Shown here in pieces: positions 54,520 to 63,944 of a stretch of DNA of 64,000 nucleotides; positions within the stretch are counted from its first letter, which is position 1, and each line of letters begins with the position of its first letter. A program made the translations under genes and the position numbers. The notes under the pieces were generated by a model, which worked only from the letters and a program-made list of their open reading frames with translations, ran no database searches and was not told the origin of the DNA. This DNA comes from SLJN01 sp964505385. Lineage in GTDB: Bacteria; Bacteroidota; Rhodothermia; Balneolales; Natronogracilivirgulaceae. The DNA is taken from positions 1-64,000 of the forward strand of contig CAZDIA010000001.1 of NCBI GenBank assembly GCA_964505385.1, given 5' to 3'.

Positions 54520-56817
54520 TTGGTGTACAGAATTCTATTATTTATTATCGCATGCGGTTTTGCTGTATCAGCCTCAGCAGCACCTGAGGACTACAGCACC
54601 TATCCGGAGCAGCATTTCCGCTTTCACCATCTTGAAGCAGAACTGGCGGTTTCCGATGATCCGGTAACTATCGATGGTGAAGTCCGTTACCGCATATCTG
54701 CCTATTTAGATGGCTACGATGAGATCCGGCTTGATGCAACAGGGCTTGATATTAACCGGATAACTCTCGATGGAAATGATGTGGATTTCCAGGTTGAAGA
54801 CAATGAAGTAATTATATCATTCGGGCAGGAAGTGAGCCGGGATGAGGAATTGCAGCTTGAGATAGCCTATCAGGCGCAACCGGATTTCGGAGTACATCGC
54901 AGTGCAAGAGGCACAGTCTGGACATCTTCCCTGCCGGCATCGAACCGTCACTGGCTGCCCGGGCCTGATCATCCCCGCACACGTCTGACCACAGATTTTA
55001 CTTTTCTGATTGATGAGGACAAAAAGGCGGTTAGTGGAGGTGTGCTTGAAGATCAAACATCAGAAGACGGGCGAGCCAGGGTTAACTGGCAGTCGGAAGA
55101 TCCGCTTCCGCTCTCTGATATCGGTTTTGCCGTTGGAAATTTCATTGAGACTGACGCTCAATTTGGAATACGCAGGCTGCGGGTTTTCGCCGAGGAGGAT
55201 GTTTTTAGTGATGAAGATGCTGACGATATCCTGCAGGCGGGTTACAATCGCCTGAGACAGGCCGAAGGAGATATTGGATACTCATTTCCGTTTGATCAGT
55301 TCAGTATTGTAATGCTGGAAGACGACTACTGGGAGCCGCGATCCTTCTCGGCAGGAATGGGTTGGCTCTACTCCATAAGAGGATCGATGGAGGATCAGAT
55401 ATATCCGGTGCTCTATTCGCAGTGGTTTGGCATCTACAGGCAAATGGAGCAATGGAAGGATGCACCCGCTATGCTTGGTTATCAAAGTCGTGTTGGCCAC
55501 ATGTTTGCAGACGGGGAAGTACCGGAGATAAAAACCTTCAGCAGTTTACCCGATCACCCCGAAACCGTGTACTCCCGGTATACCGCTGATTCCCTGAATC
55601 GTGCAAGAACATGGTTTGAGGAGTATGAAGATGAAGCATTTCCCATAGCTATTGACGAAACTGCAAGCTATCTGCTTAGTGCTGACCGGCAGGTATACAC
55701 GTGGAACGATATTTCCGATATTTGGTACACAAATATCGGCTTACTGTGGGATGAAGCGCCCATTGCACCGCACGTTCGCCCACCGGATACGCTCGATTTC
55801 ATCGCTGATGTAAGTTTCAGTGGTTCGGCGGGCAGAGTCACGTTCAACTTTGAACCTGTTGATCATAACACAGACCGTTCCATTCCGGCAAATGTCAGAA
55901 TCTACAAGAATGACGGAGCGGTTAGCGAGGAGATTGAAATCCCTGGTAGCGGCGGTGAAGTGCGTATTAGTCTTGAAGAGCAGGTACAGACCGCCTATGT
56001 TGAAAGCGGAATAAATGATCCGGTCAGGGTGGATGAAGATAAATCCATTTCGATGTGGTTATATCAGCTTCGCAATGCGGAGTCGGCATCAGCTCGCAAG
56101 CAGGCTGCAAAGGCGCTGGGAGATGTTGAAGATGATCCGGATTTACAACTTGCACTCAGAGATGCTTTGGCCGAAGAAGATCAATCCGAAGTTTTAGCTG
56201 AAATATACAGATCACTTGGCCGGTTATCCCGTGGTGCAAGCGGTACCCAGCAAACATTTATAGACGGGCTGCATCATTCTTCAAGGGACGTGCAAATTGC
56301 CTCGCTTGAAGCATTGTCTTATTATGAAGATAATAGTGAAGTCAATAACGAAGTTTTCGAGATCATAAGCTTATCGGAAGATATCCCAAAGGTATACAAA
56401 GCAGTAGGGGTTTACAGGCAAATTAATTCTGATGAGTATTTTGTTGATTTTATCGTACGATTTCTTGAAGAGGATGAGGAAGAGCTGAGGTTCACACCCG
56501 GACTGATTGATGAGTTTTATCGCACCGAATCAACAGAGTATGCTATTGAGCACACAGAAAGGTATTTGGAATTTCAGTATCCGTTCGAAATCCGATATAA
56601 AGTGTGGAATCAGTTAGCTGAGCATGATACCGCCGATGAACGATGGAGAAATCGTGTTGAATCCTATTTAAATGATCCGGATCCGAGAATGAGATTGTTG
56701 GTTCTCTCAAAGATTCATAAATTCGATGAGGCCCAAATAGAAAATCTTTTAAGCGACAGAGCCGGGAACGAATTTGACAAACGAGTAAAACGGACTGTAG
56801 AAGAATATCTCAATTAA
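54520..56817 (+). CDS. M1 aminopeptidase-like protein without zinc motif, with HEAT repeats
   Basis: 765 residues from TTG 54520 (GTG 54523 equally possible; no ATG). Signal peptide (SASAAPEDY). The N-terminal beta saddle (about 30-200) and the next domain follow M1 aminopeptidase layout, but where HEXXHQWFG should stand the sequence is PVLYSQWFG (296-304). Both His and the Glu are gone, and the GAMEN-like site reads FSAGMG. So it cannot bind the zinc as M1 enzymes do. The C-terminal 250 residues are HEAT-like helical repeats (KQAAKALGDVEDDPDLQLALRDAL). Likely a binding or scaffold protein in the envelope. Confidence 0.75.
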   Translation: MVYRILLFIIACGFAVSASAAPEDYSTYPEQHFRFHHLEAELAVSDDPVTIDGEVRYRISAYLDGYDEIRLDATGLDINRITLDGNDVDFQVEDNEVIISFGQEVSRDEELQLEIAYQAQPDFGVHRSARGTVWTSSLPASNRHWLPGPDHPRTRLTTDFTFLIDEDKKAVSGGVLEDQTSEDGRARVNWQSEDPLPLSDIGFAVGNFIETDAQFGIRRLRVFAEEDVFSDEDADDILQAGYNRLRQAEGDIGYSFPFDQFSIVMLEDDYWEPRSFSAGMGWLYSIRGSMEDQIYPVLYSQWFGIYRQMEQWKDAPAMLGYQSRVGHMFADGEVPEIKTFSSLPDHPETVYSRYTADSLNRARTWFEEYEDEAFPIAIDETASYLLSADRQVYTWNDISDIWYTNIGLLWDEAPIAPHVRPPDTLDFIADVSFSGSAGRVTFNFEPVDHNTDRSIPANVRIYKNDGAVSEEIEIPGSGGEVRISLEEQVQTAYVESGINDPVRVDEDKSISMWLYQLRNAESASARKQAAKALGDVEDDPDLQLALRDALAEEDQSEVLAEIYRSLGRLSRGASGTQQTFIDGLHHSSRDVQIASLEALSYYEDNSEVNNEVFEIISLSEDIPKVYKAVGVYRQINSDEYFVDFIVRFLEEDEEELRFTPGLIDEFYRTESTEYAIEHTERYLEFQYPFEIRYKVWNQLAEHDTADERWRNRVESYLNDPDPRMRLLVLSKIHKFDEAQIENLLSDRAGNEFDKRVKRTVEEYLN

Positions 56818-56829
56818 AGTAATACCATC

Positions 56830-57102
56830 ATGAAAAGTATTAGCCTTGTTATAAAGCTTCCCGAGAAAGATGACCGGAAAGCACTGGTAGAATCGTGGAT
56901 TCACGATCTTAAGAATGATCCTGAGTTTACATCATTTCGAAGTCAGGCAAGGATGCTTGAAGGAAAAGGTATAGATCACTGCGGTATTGGCTGCCTGATG
57001 CTGCATGACGGTACCAATCAGATAATTCGATCTCGCTTCAGTGGCAGTATGTCAAAGGAGCATTTGAAACTGGCATTTATCAAGCCGATCAGTCTTAATT
57101 AA
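56830..57102 (+). CDS. Small protein of unknown function
   Basis: 90 residues, no signal peptide or membrane segment. It follows the M1-like gene by 12 nt on the same strand, so it is probably co-transcribed. The predicted fold is mixed alpha/beta (ISLVIKLPEKDDRKALVESWIHDLKNDP). A Cys-rich spot DHCGIGCLMLHDG could hold a metal or a disulfide. I do not recognise a family. Codon use and position support a real gene. Confidence 0.6.
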   Translation: MKSISLVIKLPEKDDRKALVESWIHDLKNDPEFTSFRSQARMLEGKGIDHCGIGCLMLHDGTNQIIRSRFSGSMSKEHLKLAFIKPISLN

Positions 57103-57107
57103 AAACT

Positions 57108-57290
57108 TCGCTTCATCTCTTTAGCAGCTATTGTAGTTGCAACATGGGTTAACAGTGTTTGATGTTTGATGTTGTTGAACGCAAAAACCTCAAACCTCAA
57201 ACAAACTCTTCTCAGTCTGTCACGAAAATCTTCGGTATGAAACGACAAACACTGTTAGAACACGTAACTCTACGGTATGCTATTTATCAG
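57108..57290. repeat. Intergenic palindromic repeat, family 1, copy D
   Basis: The left end block (57112-57152) has GCAGCTATTGTAGTT and ACATGGGTTA. 7-nt units GTTTGAT, GTTTGAT, GTTGTTG (57157-57177) face AAACCTC, AAACCTC (57185-57198). TAACAGTGTTTG (57150-57161) pairs perfectly with CAAACACTGTTA (57246-57257). The right end (57254-57290) resembles an inverted end block and runs into the 3' end of the MFS gene. Confidence 0.6.
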
Positions 57291-58845
57291 ACTTTTTATC
57301 ATCGTTATCATCCATTTCCGGAAGAATTGGAATATCGAGATCAACTTCACCTTTCTGGGTCTCCTTAACGAAAGCCCATGCTATGGTGGAGAGGGTGAGC
57401 ATAACGCCGCAAAGTACAAATAGCAGGTTCTGAGTCGGAAAGGTTTCAATGATGAAGCCAAAAACCAGGCTAACAATCAGGTGAGGGATTACAACGGAAA
57501 GGTTAAATACCCCCATGAAAAATCCCATTCGGTTTTTGTTTACATTTTCCGATAAAATAGCAAATGGCAAGCTTACTACAGCACCCCATCCGATACCGGC
57601 AAACGCCATTAAGGCATAAAGAATCATTGGGTGAGTGACAAGGAAGCTCATTCCAAAGTAAGCCAAAGCCATAGTAGCCATCGCAAGGAAATGAATTCTC
57701 ACTCTTCCGAATTTGGCAGCCAAAGGTTCATATACAAGCACAGGTAAGATAAAGCCCACTGCATTGAGCAAGCCAAACGAGATATTAATCATTTGTCCGG
57801 TGTTCTCATGCCCCAGCGGAACAAGTTGATCTTCAAGGAAAAATATCAGATAGACAAACATTGACTGGACGCCTAACCAGGAAAATCCGTGAGCTGTGAG
57901 CAGCTTGAAAATCTCGGGCCAATCGGTGTCATCATCGTCGAGTACTTTTTTTAGCTCCGGATCCTGCCGGTTGATAAAGCCCACTCTTCTGAATGCGTCT
58001 ACAATACTGGCAATGTGAGTAACGCCGCCAATTATATAGAACGGAATCATCCATAATATTTCCGAATGCTGCAAGATGGCGACACTGTAAGCAAAAACAG
58101 CTATAACGAAGAAAATACCGGATCTGAAATAATCTCTGGCATAAAGATGACCTGAACCGGGAATCAAAATGGATATAGTTGCTGCAAGCAGCGGGTCTTT
58201 ATAATTCGATCTATCATCATCATCTTCTTTTAATTGTCGGGGTTCTTCAATCAAAAGGGGCGGAATGATTGAGAAAAGAAGCACAACAATAGCACCACTA
58301 TAGATCAGAAAATAATTTCCGAGAGTTGCCCCGACAACATAAACGGAAGTACCAAAGAAGCCCGAAATAGTCTGCATCCAGGTGTAGCCTTTCGTACGGG
58401 GTCTGCCTTCCGGGGTAACATCAGCAATTAGAGAGCGAGTCGGATTAAAGCTGACATTGATTGATACATCCAGGGTAAGAGAAACCAGAATAGCAACGAA
58501 GAAAATGTTGGCAAAGCCAATTCCTCCGGCAATGGCGTCAATATTTGGCAGACTCAACAGCATCAAAGCTGCTAAAGTACCGCCAATAAGAATAAACGGT
58601 CGTCTTCTGCCATTCCAAAGCCAGACATTATCACTAACCACACCAACAATAACCTGACCAAATATTCCCGCTATAGGTCCGGTAGCCCAGACAATACCTA
58701 TTTCATAAATCTCAAGCCCGAATTCCGTACGTAGTATCCAGCTAAGGGCGGCAATCTGCACTGCCAGTGCAAAACCCATTGCCGTCGCGGGAAGTGCAAG
58801 TAAAGCGTAAAAGGTATTAGTCAGGTTTTTCTGTATGTTAAGCAT
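57280..58845 (-). CDS. SLC45-type MFS transporter with TM2-like insert
   Basis: 521 residues, 12 predicted MFS helices. The N-half has the loop 2-3 motif GVVSDNVWLWNGRRRPFILIGG, typical of the SLC45/GPH sugar transporters, which carry sucrose or maltose with protons. The central loop between the halves (about 218-290) holds two extra hydrophobic segments with the phrase LIPGSGHLYARDYFRSGIFFV and ends IVDAFRR. This resembles a TM2-type domain, not usual for MFS. It could take maltodextrins made by the starch locus across the inner membrane. That link is inference, as it is 13 kb away. Confidence 0.85.
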   Translation of the reverse strand: MLNIQKNLTNTFYALLALPATAMGFALAVQIAALSWILRTEFGLEIYEIGIVWATGPIAGIFGQVIVGVVSDNVWLWNGRRRPFILIGGTLAALMLLSLPNIDAIAGGIGFANIFFVAILVSLTLDVSINVSFNPTRSLIADVTPEGRPRTKGYTWMQTISGFFGTSVYVVGATLGNYFLIYSGAIVVLLFSIIPPLLIEEPRQLKEDDDDRSNYKDPLLAATISILIPGSGHLYARDYFRSGIFFVIAVFAYSVAILQHSEILWMIPFYIIGGVTHIASIVDAFRRVGFINRQDPELKKVLDDDDTDWPEIFKLLTAHGFSWLGVQSMFVYLIFFLEDQLVPLGHENTGQMINISFGLLNAVGFILPVLVYEPLAAKFGRVRIHFLAMATMALAYFGMSFLVTHPMILYALMAFAGIGWGAVVSLPFAILSENVNKNRMGFFMGVFNLSVVIPHLIVSLVFGFIIETFPTQNLLFVLCGVMLTLSTIAWAFVKETQKGEVDLDIPILPEMDDNDDKKSDK

Positions 58846-59294
58846 AATAAAGCTTTAATTAGGTGTTTACGATAGGCAAGATTTATTTATCGATCCATGG
58901 TATTAGAATTAATTGTTCTTTTATGAATCCGATATTAATCACACAAATTTAAATTAGTGCATGAAAAATCGCCTTTAACTTGGCGTTATTATAGGCACTT
59001 TTAGTTTTTTTACAGAAACTAATTAATCGATTGGGAATATAATCTGTTAGAATAGTAATGACCAATAAAATAAGTAGCTTCTTTGAATTTTATTTGAGCA
59101 ATATACGGTGGAACTGTAACTTAGAACGGATTTTGTGAATGCATTCCTTACCAGAGCTTCGGGATTGAGCGTATTGCAAATTGACAGCTAATTTAAAATT
59201 TTCTGTTTATCGAGACCTTTTTAGTTTTGAGATTATCTTTCAGGTATTTAAACCAAAGAACAAGCGGAATGATTACAATATTTAATATTAGGAA
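58846..59294. other. Divergent intergenic region
   Basis: 449 nt between the divergent MFS and metallophosphoesterase genes. AT-rich. I see no gene, no strong terminator and no repeat. It presumably holds the two promoters, but no convincing TTG-TAnnTTTG pair was found. Confidence 0.4.
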
Positions 59295-59993
59295 ATGAAA
59301 ATTGCTATAATTTCTGATATCCATGCCAACATTGAGGCGCTTCAAGCAGTTTTTTCAAAAGTGGATGAATTGCACCCGGACGTTATAATTTGCCTTGGTG
59401 ATCTTGTAGGTTACGGGCCTTTTCCAAATGAATGCATAGAGCGGATAAGGGAAAAAGAAATTTCAACAGTTTTAGGCAATCATGATGCCGCGATCACCGG
59501 CTCTCAGAATATGGAAATGTTTCGTGAACCGAACCGGTCTCTGCTGAAATGGACAGCAAGTCAAGTTACAAAGGACAATTTATCCTACTTGATGGAACTA
59601 CCGCTAACCATGAAATTCGACAACTCAATTGCCGCTCACGCCAGCCCCTCTGATCCACATAAGTGGCCGTATATGGATTCCGCGGTGAAATGCCGGAACC
59701 TGTTCAGCGAGTTTGATGAGGATTTTTGTTTTATTGGCCACACCCATGTGCCGGGGTTAATTCCTGAGCAACCCGGTATCTTTCGCATAAAAAGCGGAAT
59801 TCGATACATAATCAATCCCGGCAGTGTATCACAAAGCCGCGATCAGGATAAAAGAGCTTCTTTTGGATTGATGGACATGAACAAGTTGGAGTATAAAAAC
59901 TACCGGGTCAACTACTCCAACCAGAAAACATATGAGCGGCTTGACGATATGGGTTACAGCGATAAGGAGATCCGCAGGCTTTTGAACAGTTAA
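59295..59993 (+). CDS. Metallophosphoesterase (YfcE/MJ0936-like)
   Basis: 232 residues. All calcineurin-like motifs are present: DIHANIEAL (about 8-16), GDLVGYGP (about 36-43), GNHDA (about 61-65) and FIGHTHVPG, with the family NPGSVSQSRD. Binds two metals and cleaves phosphodiesters or phosphomonoesters. The natural substrate is not known for this subgroup. Single cytoplasmic gene, no signal peptide. Confidence 0.92.
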   Translation: MKIAIISDIHANIEALQAVFSKVDELHPDVIICLGDLVGYGPFPNECIERIREKEISTVLGNHDAAITGSQNMEMFREPNRSLLKWTASQVTKDNLSYLMELPLTMKFDNSIAAHASPSDPHKWPYMDSAVKCRNLFSEFDEDFCFIGHTHVPGLIPEQPGIFRIKSGIRYIINPGSVSQSRDQDKRASFGLMDMNKLEYKNYRVNYSNQKTYERLDDMGYSDKEIRRLLNS

Positions 59994-60044
59994 ACGGTAT
60001 GGAACCCTGTTGCTAGCTGCCTGAAATCATTAATTGCGGGGTTC

Positions 60045-61898
60045 TTAATCCGCTTCTTCATCAAGCAGTTCTTCTATCATGTATTCCAGATTTTTTTCCC
60101 CGTGATATTCCGGTCCGTCAGTGGTCATACGAAAGAAGTTCATGCCGCTGTTAATATGTGAATTAGCGAATGCGATGTTAAGAATTAACCCTTCATACCG
60201 GGGGCGATCCCGGATTACACGTTTTAAATCAGCCGGGTTAGGGTGTTCCTCAAGTGTTTTAAATAAAAAATCCGCTACATCATAACCGAGATATGCAAAT
60301 TGGTTGGGCTCAAATCCTGCAGCTTCCTCAAAGGATTCCGCAAACGACTGCGCCTCATCACTTTCTTCATCAAGGTACATTGAGTCCATATAGTAGATAT
60401 CAAAGTTGTTAAGGCGGCGTTCACTGAAATTCATGTTTGCCATTTCTGAGCTGCCAAGAATTGTCATATCGGCACGGGTGGCCTCCAGGTCGGTCATCAC
60501 CAGATCAATAAGCGTATTGGCTCCTCTTCCGGTAAAACCGAGAAACAAAGCGTCTATATCCCGAAGGATTACATCTTCTTTTTCACTGTCGCTTAAGTAG
60601 TCTTCATCTCCGGCAAAATGCGGGGTATAATCAGACACATCGTATCCGCGATCAATAAACCGGTCTTGAAAAAAATGGATCACTTTCGCCCCAAGACGTT
60701 CAGCCTTATCTCTGAAGGCGTATGCTTCTTCCATGCCCTGAGTGTCACTTTCGGTAATCACAGCAAGCGTGTCTTTTTCAAGCTCGTTTACTGCAAATCT
60801 TGCCAACGCTTTTCCCCGATTGGCAAAAGTGGGGTTAGGCTGATAAATGTATGGATTATCAATGTTCAACGTATCTGAATTGGCAAGCGGCGGGATCATG
60901 GGGATGCCATATCCTTCCACGTCACCGGCCATCGCATATGCAGATTCAGAAAAAAGCGGACCAATGATCATATTCACATTCTGATTCCATGACAGCTCAC
61001 TCAGGAGCGCTTCCGGTGTACTGTCTCCGGATGGATCACGGTGGTGCAGAGAAATTTTACGATCCTCATTACGCTGATTAAACTCTTCGGCGGCTTTCAG
61101 TATTCCGTGATACAACCCGCGGGCAACAGGAAATTCATCATCATCCGGATCAAATGCAGGAAGCGGAATGCCGATATCATAAACGGTTCCGGGCGGGGCG
61201 GGAGCGGTCTCCACAGTATCTCCGCGCTCTTCTGCGAGGGTATTTGCCTCATCTCTGATGTTTTCTATACGGACGGAATCAACCTGAGCATCAAAACTGT
61301 AGGCAACCGCATCAATCAGGCTTTTCACACTGCCGGGCTGATTATACTCGAGCGCGTATTCGACGAGGTCATATCGAACCGAATCAATACCGGATTGCCG
61401 GAATGCTGCTTTACGTTGATTTTTATTAAGGAAATGCATGATGGATATATAAAGCTCATCAGCCTCATCATCGATTTCAGGTTTATCTCTAAGGGAATAG
61501 AGTAGATCGAGCGCGCGGCCGAAATTTCCGGTACGGTAGTCAGTCAGCGCAAGAGTATACTGAGCATCGTAATAGATTTCATCAGCTGCATCGGAAGTTA
61601 TGCTTTGAAGATAGCGTCCGGCCAGGGTGTAATTTCCGGCTGCGAAGTAACTTTTTCCGGCAAAAAGTGCCGCTTCGGCGCCTTCAATATCCGAGAAAAG
61701 GCGGGCAGCCTCAATAAATTCTGCACCTTCGTATAGTCGGAGCGCTTCATCAAACTTTTCTTCGGAAGATAACACCTCGGTTTCATCCTCATCATTGTCA
61801 TCATCGACAACATATTGAAAAGCAACCGAGTCGTTAGCGGAATAAATCGTAAAAGTAAAAATCAGAAATCCGGACAGCAGAACCGTTTTTAAAGGCAT
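60045..61898 (-). CDS. LpoA-like periplasmic protein: TPR plus type 1 binding domain
   Basis: 617 residues with a signal peptide (FTFTIYSANDSVAFQ). TPR-like repeats occupy about 45-200 (FDEALRLYEGAEFIEAARLFSDIEGAEAALFAGKSYF). A periplasmic type 1 binding domain (about 235-600) follows, with IGIPLPAFD, NVNMIIGPLFSESA, MIPPLANSD and AYLGYDVADFLF. The same order is seen in LpoA, activator of penicillin-binding protein 1A, and in related receptor-type proteins. No lipobox. It precedes the PorD gene in opposite spatial order (PorD first on the minus strand, 144 nt apart). Confidence 0.75.
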   Translation of the reverse strand: MPLKTVLLSGFLIFTFTIYSANDSVAFQYVVDDDNDEDETEVLSSEEKFDEALRLYEGAEFIEAARLFSDIEGAEAALFAGKSYFAAGNYTLAGRYLQSITSDAADEIYYDAQYTLALTDYRTGNFGRALDLLYSLRDKPEIDDEADELYISIMHFLNKNQRKAAFRQSGIDSVRYDLVEYALEYNQPGSVKSLIDAVAYSFDAQVDSVRIENIRDEANTLAEERGDTVETAPAPPGTVYDIGIPLPAFDPDDDEFPVARGLYHGILKAAEEFNQRNEDRKISLHHRDPSGDSTPEALLSELSWNQNVNMIIGPLFSESAYAMAGDVEGYGIPMIPPLANSDTLNIDNPYIYQPNPTFANRGKALARFAVNELEKDTLAVITESDTQGMEEAYAFRDKAERLGAKVIHFFQDRFIDRGYDVSDYTPHFAGDEDYLSDSEKEDVILRDIDALFLGFTGRGANTLIDLVMTDLEATRADMTILGSSEMANMNFSERRLNNFDIYYMDSMYLDEESDEAQSFAESFEEAAGFEPNQFAYLGYDVADFLFKTLEEHPNPADLKRVIRDRPRYEGLILNIAFANSHINSGMNFFRMTTDGPEYHGEKNLEYMIEELLDEEAD

Positions 61899-62042
61899 GA
61901 CATTCCAAGTTATTCAAATTATGTTAGCGCACTGAAAATAGCGAAAATAGTAGCTAAGAAAAAAAGGATTGGTTTATGATACTGCCTGAATATGCGTGTT
62001 GTTAAAAGTTTCAGATACAGCTGCTAAATTGATAACAGGTTG

Positions 62043-62954
62043 CTACTGAAGCTTCTGATATTCGGAGTCGTTACTTCGGTCGATATCCGTAAGAATATTG
62101 TAGGCGTCTAATCGAACATCGGAAGAGGCATCAATAAAGAAATTCGTAAACTCTCTGTATTTGTTGTCCATTATGATGTCAAATGCGTAATTATCGGAAG
62201 TGTTTCTTCGCGCTTCATCAATAAGTTCGAACGCTTCTAACGCATTTTCTCTGGCTTCCTCGGGGGATTCAATAAATTTATCAAGGCCTTGCCGGTGATA
62301 CACATACATCGCTTTACGGAGGGGCTCATAATTTGAGTTTAGCATGTGATTAACAAGATGATGCCTTGTGCGGCGGGAGCTTCCAGAGCCGCCCCAGCCC
62401 GAAGCGCCGGAGGATTCAGCGAGGTCAACGATGCGTTCCGCCCGGCGGAAAAACCGGCTGCCTCCTAAAGGAGAGAAGGTGTCGTAATCAAATCCGAGCA
62501 CCATATTGGCATAATAATCTATTACTGAAGTAAGATCATCGTGGCGATTTTCATCATAAATCAGGTTTTGTCCCCGGTTATATTCAAAAGACCAGTTTGA
62601 ATCATTAATTAATACTACCGGGCTGAGCTGCATGGTATTGAATATCGGCCGGTTGGATGTGACTACAAGGTTGGCATCAAAACGGGCGTCGTCAACACTG
62701 TTGATGACAATCTGCATTCGCATGGTTACTCTTTCAAAGTCCTGGAAGCTGTCGTCTGTCCATCTTGCGTCTTTTACATATTCCTCAATTTCATGCTCAA
62801 GATCGCTGACGTAATCGTATTCGGAATCAGAGCTGATTTGATCCTTGTTGAGACTCACATCCACATCAAAAATCTGAGCATAAGATGAGGAGCTGAACAA
62901 TACAAGCAGGAAAATCGTAAATAAAGAAACCGGGTTTTTCAACAGTGTGGTCAT
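62043..62954 (-). CDS. DUF4835 protein (PorD-type T9SS component)
   Basis: 303 residues with a signal peptide (SSSSYAQIF). The sequence follows the DUF4835 pattern: NRPIFNTMQLSPVV, YANMVLGFDYDTFSPLGG, then an alpha-helical half ending in repeats of arginine-rich segments. PorD is required for type IX secretion in Porphyromonas and is thought to be periplasmic or outer-membrane bound. Its presence fits the T9SS sorting domains on the two secreted starch proteins of this window. Confidence 0.88.
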   Translation of the reverse strand: MTTLLKNPVSLFTIFLLVLFSSSSYAQIFDVDVSLNKDQISSDSEYDYVSDLEHEIEEYVKDARWTDDSFQDFERVTMRMQIVINSVDDARFDANLVVTSNRPIFNTMQLSPVVLINDSNWSFEYNRGQNLIYDENRHDDLTSVIDYYANMVLGFDYDTFSPLGGSRFFRRAERIVDLAESSGASGWGGSGSSRRTRHHLVNHMLNSNYEPLRKAMYVYHRQGLDKFIESPEEARENALEAFELIDEARRNTSDNYAFDIIMDNKYREFTNFFIDASSDVRLDAYNILTDIDRSNDSEYQKLQ

Positions 62955-63083
62955 ATGACTGTTTTGAATTGGTACGGAATGAATGCTATTGAGTAAATCT
63001 GCAGAACGTTAACTCGCATTTTATGGGCAAAATACAATTCCCGATATCGAATTTATTAGCAAAAAAGCTTAAATTATAATCTA

Positions 63084-63091
63084 TATATTTG
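63084..63091 (+). promoter_or_regulatory. -7 box of the PorV-like gene promoter
   Basis: Perfect TATATTTG (TAnnTTTG), 40 nt before the start codon. No clear TTG is found 19-20 nt upstream, so the -33 box is weak. Confidence 0.4.
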
Positions 63092-63131
63092 AACGTAATA
63101 CACCTCGCATTATTCATACTGCGCTACTCTA

Positions 63132-63944
63132 ATGAAACGATTATATCTTCTTTTTCTGATTGTATTGTTATTGCCCGGATTATATAATTTTGCAAATGCT
63201 CAGAGTTTTACAATGGGTAGCCGCGACGTTGCTCTCGGCCAGGCCGTAACTGCTTTGCCGGATGACCAGTGGGCTCCGTTCCATAATCCCGCGTTGATGC
63301 CGGAACAAAATCACGCCTCATTTTTCGGTATAAGATATTTCGGTTTTAGTGAATTGACCGACATGGCGGTTTCTTCCTCTTATAATTCAAATATAGGTAC
63401 TTTCGGGGTGGGCATGTTTACCTATGGTGATGATCGTTTCCGGGAAAGCCAGTACCGTGTAGCGTATGCTGAAGAATTGTATAACATCCGGATGGGTGCA
63501 TCGGTCAACTTATATCACATGAGTTTTACGGGCAGATTCGGTTCTGCTTTAGCGCCGACCCTGGATCTTGGCGTTGCCGTTGATATTACTGAAGAATTGC
63601 TGCTCGGTGCACGAACTTCGAATCTGACCAGAACTACCATAGGAGCTGATGAAGAGGATTTACCAGCCGATCTTGCGATCGGCCTGTCTTATTTGTTGAT
63701 GGATCAGGCGTTATTCGTCACTGAATTATACAAAGATGTTGATCACGATTTATCATTTCGGACTGGCCTGGAAGTAGAGTTGGTGGATATTTTGTATTTA
63801 CGTGGCGGACTCACCCATGATCATCCACAAACTTTTACCTTTGGAGTAGGGGTGATACAGGATCGCTGGAAAGCTAACGTAGCCGTAGAGCAGCATCAGC
63901 AACTTGGGATGAGTCCCGGAATTGACTTTTCGATATTATGGTGA
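63132..63944 (+). CDS. PorV/PorQ-like outer-membrane barrel protein
   Basis: 270 residues with a signal peptide (NFANAQSFTM). The mature start (GSRDVALGQAVTALPDDQWAPFHNPALMP) is the typical PorV/PorQ opening. It is followed by alternating beta strands and a terminal SILW. PorV is the T9SS shuttle protein in Porphyromonas; related barrels have other roles. Divergent from PorD, 177 nt away, which supports a link to T9SS. Its stop overlaps the start of the next gene. Confidence 0.75.
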   Translation: MKRLYLLFLIVLLLPGLYNFANAQSFTMGSRDVALGQAVTALPDDQWAPFHNPALMPEQNHASFFGIRYFGFSELTDMAVSSSYNSNIGTFGVGMFTYGDDRFRESQYRVAYAEELYNIRMGASVNLYHMSFTGRFGSALAPTLDLGVAVDITEELLLGARTSNLTRTTIGADEEDLPADLAIGLSYLLMDQALFVTELYKDVDHDLSFRTGLEVELVDILYLRGGLTHDHPQTFTFGVGVIQDRWKANVAVEQHQQLGMSPGIDFSILW

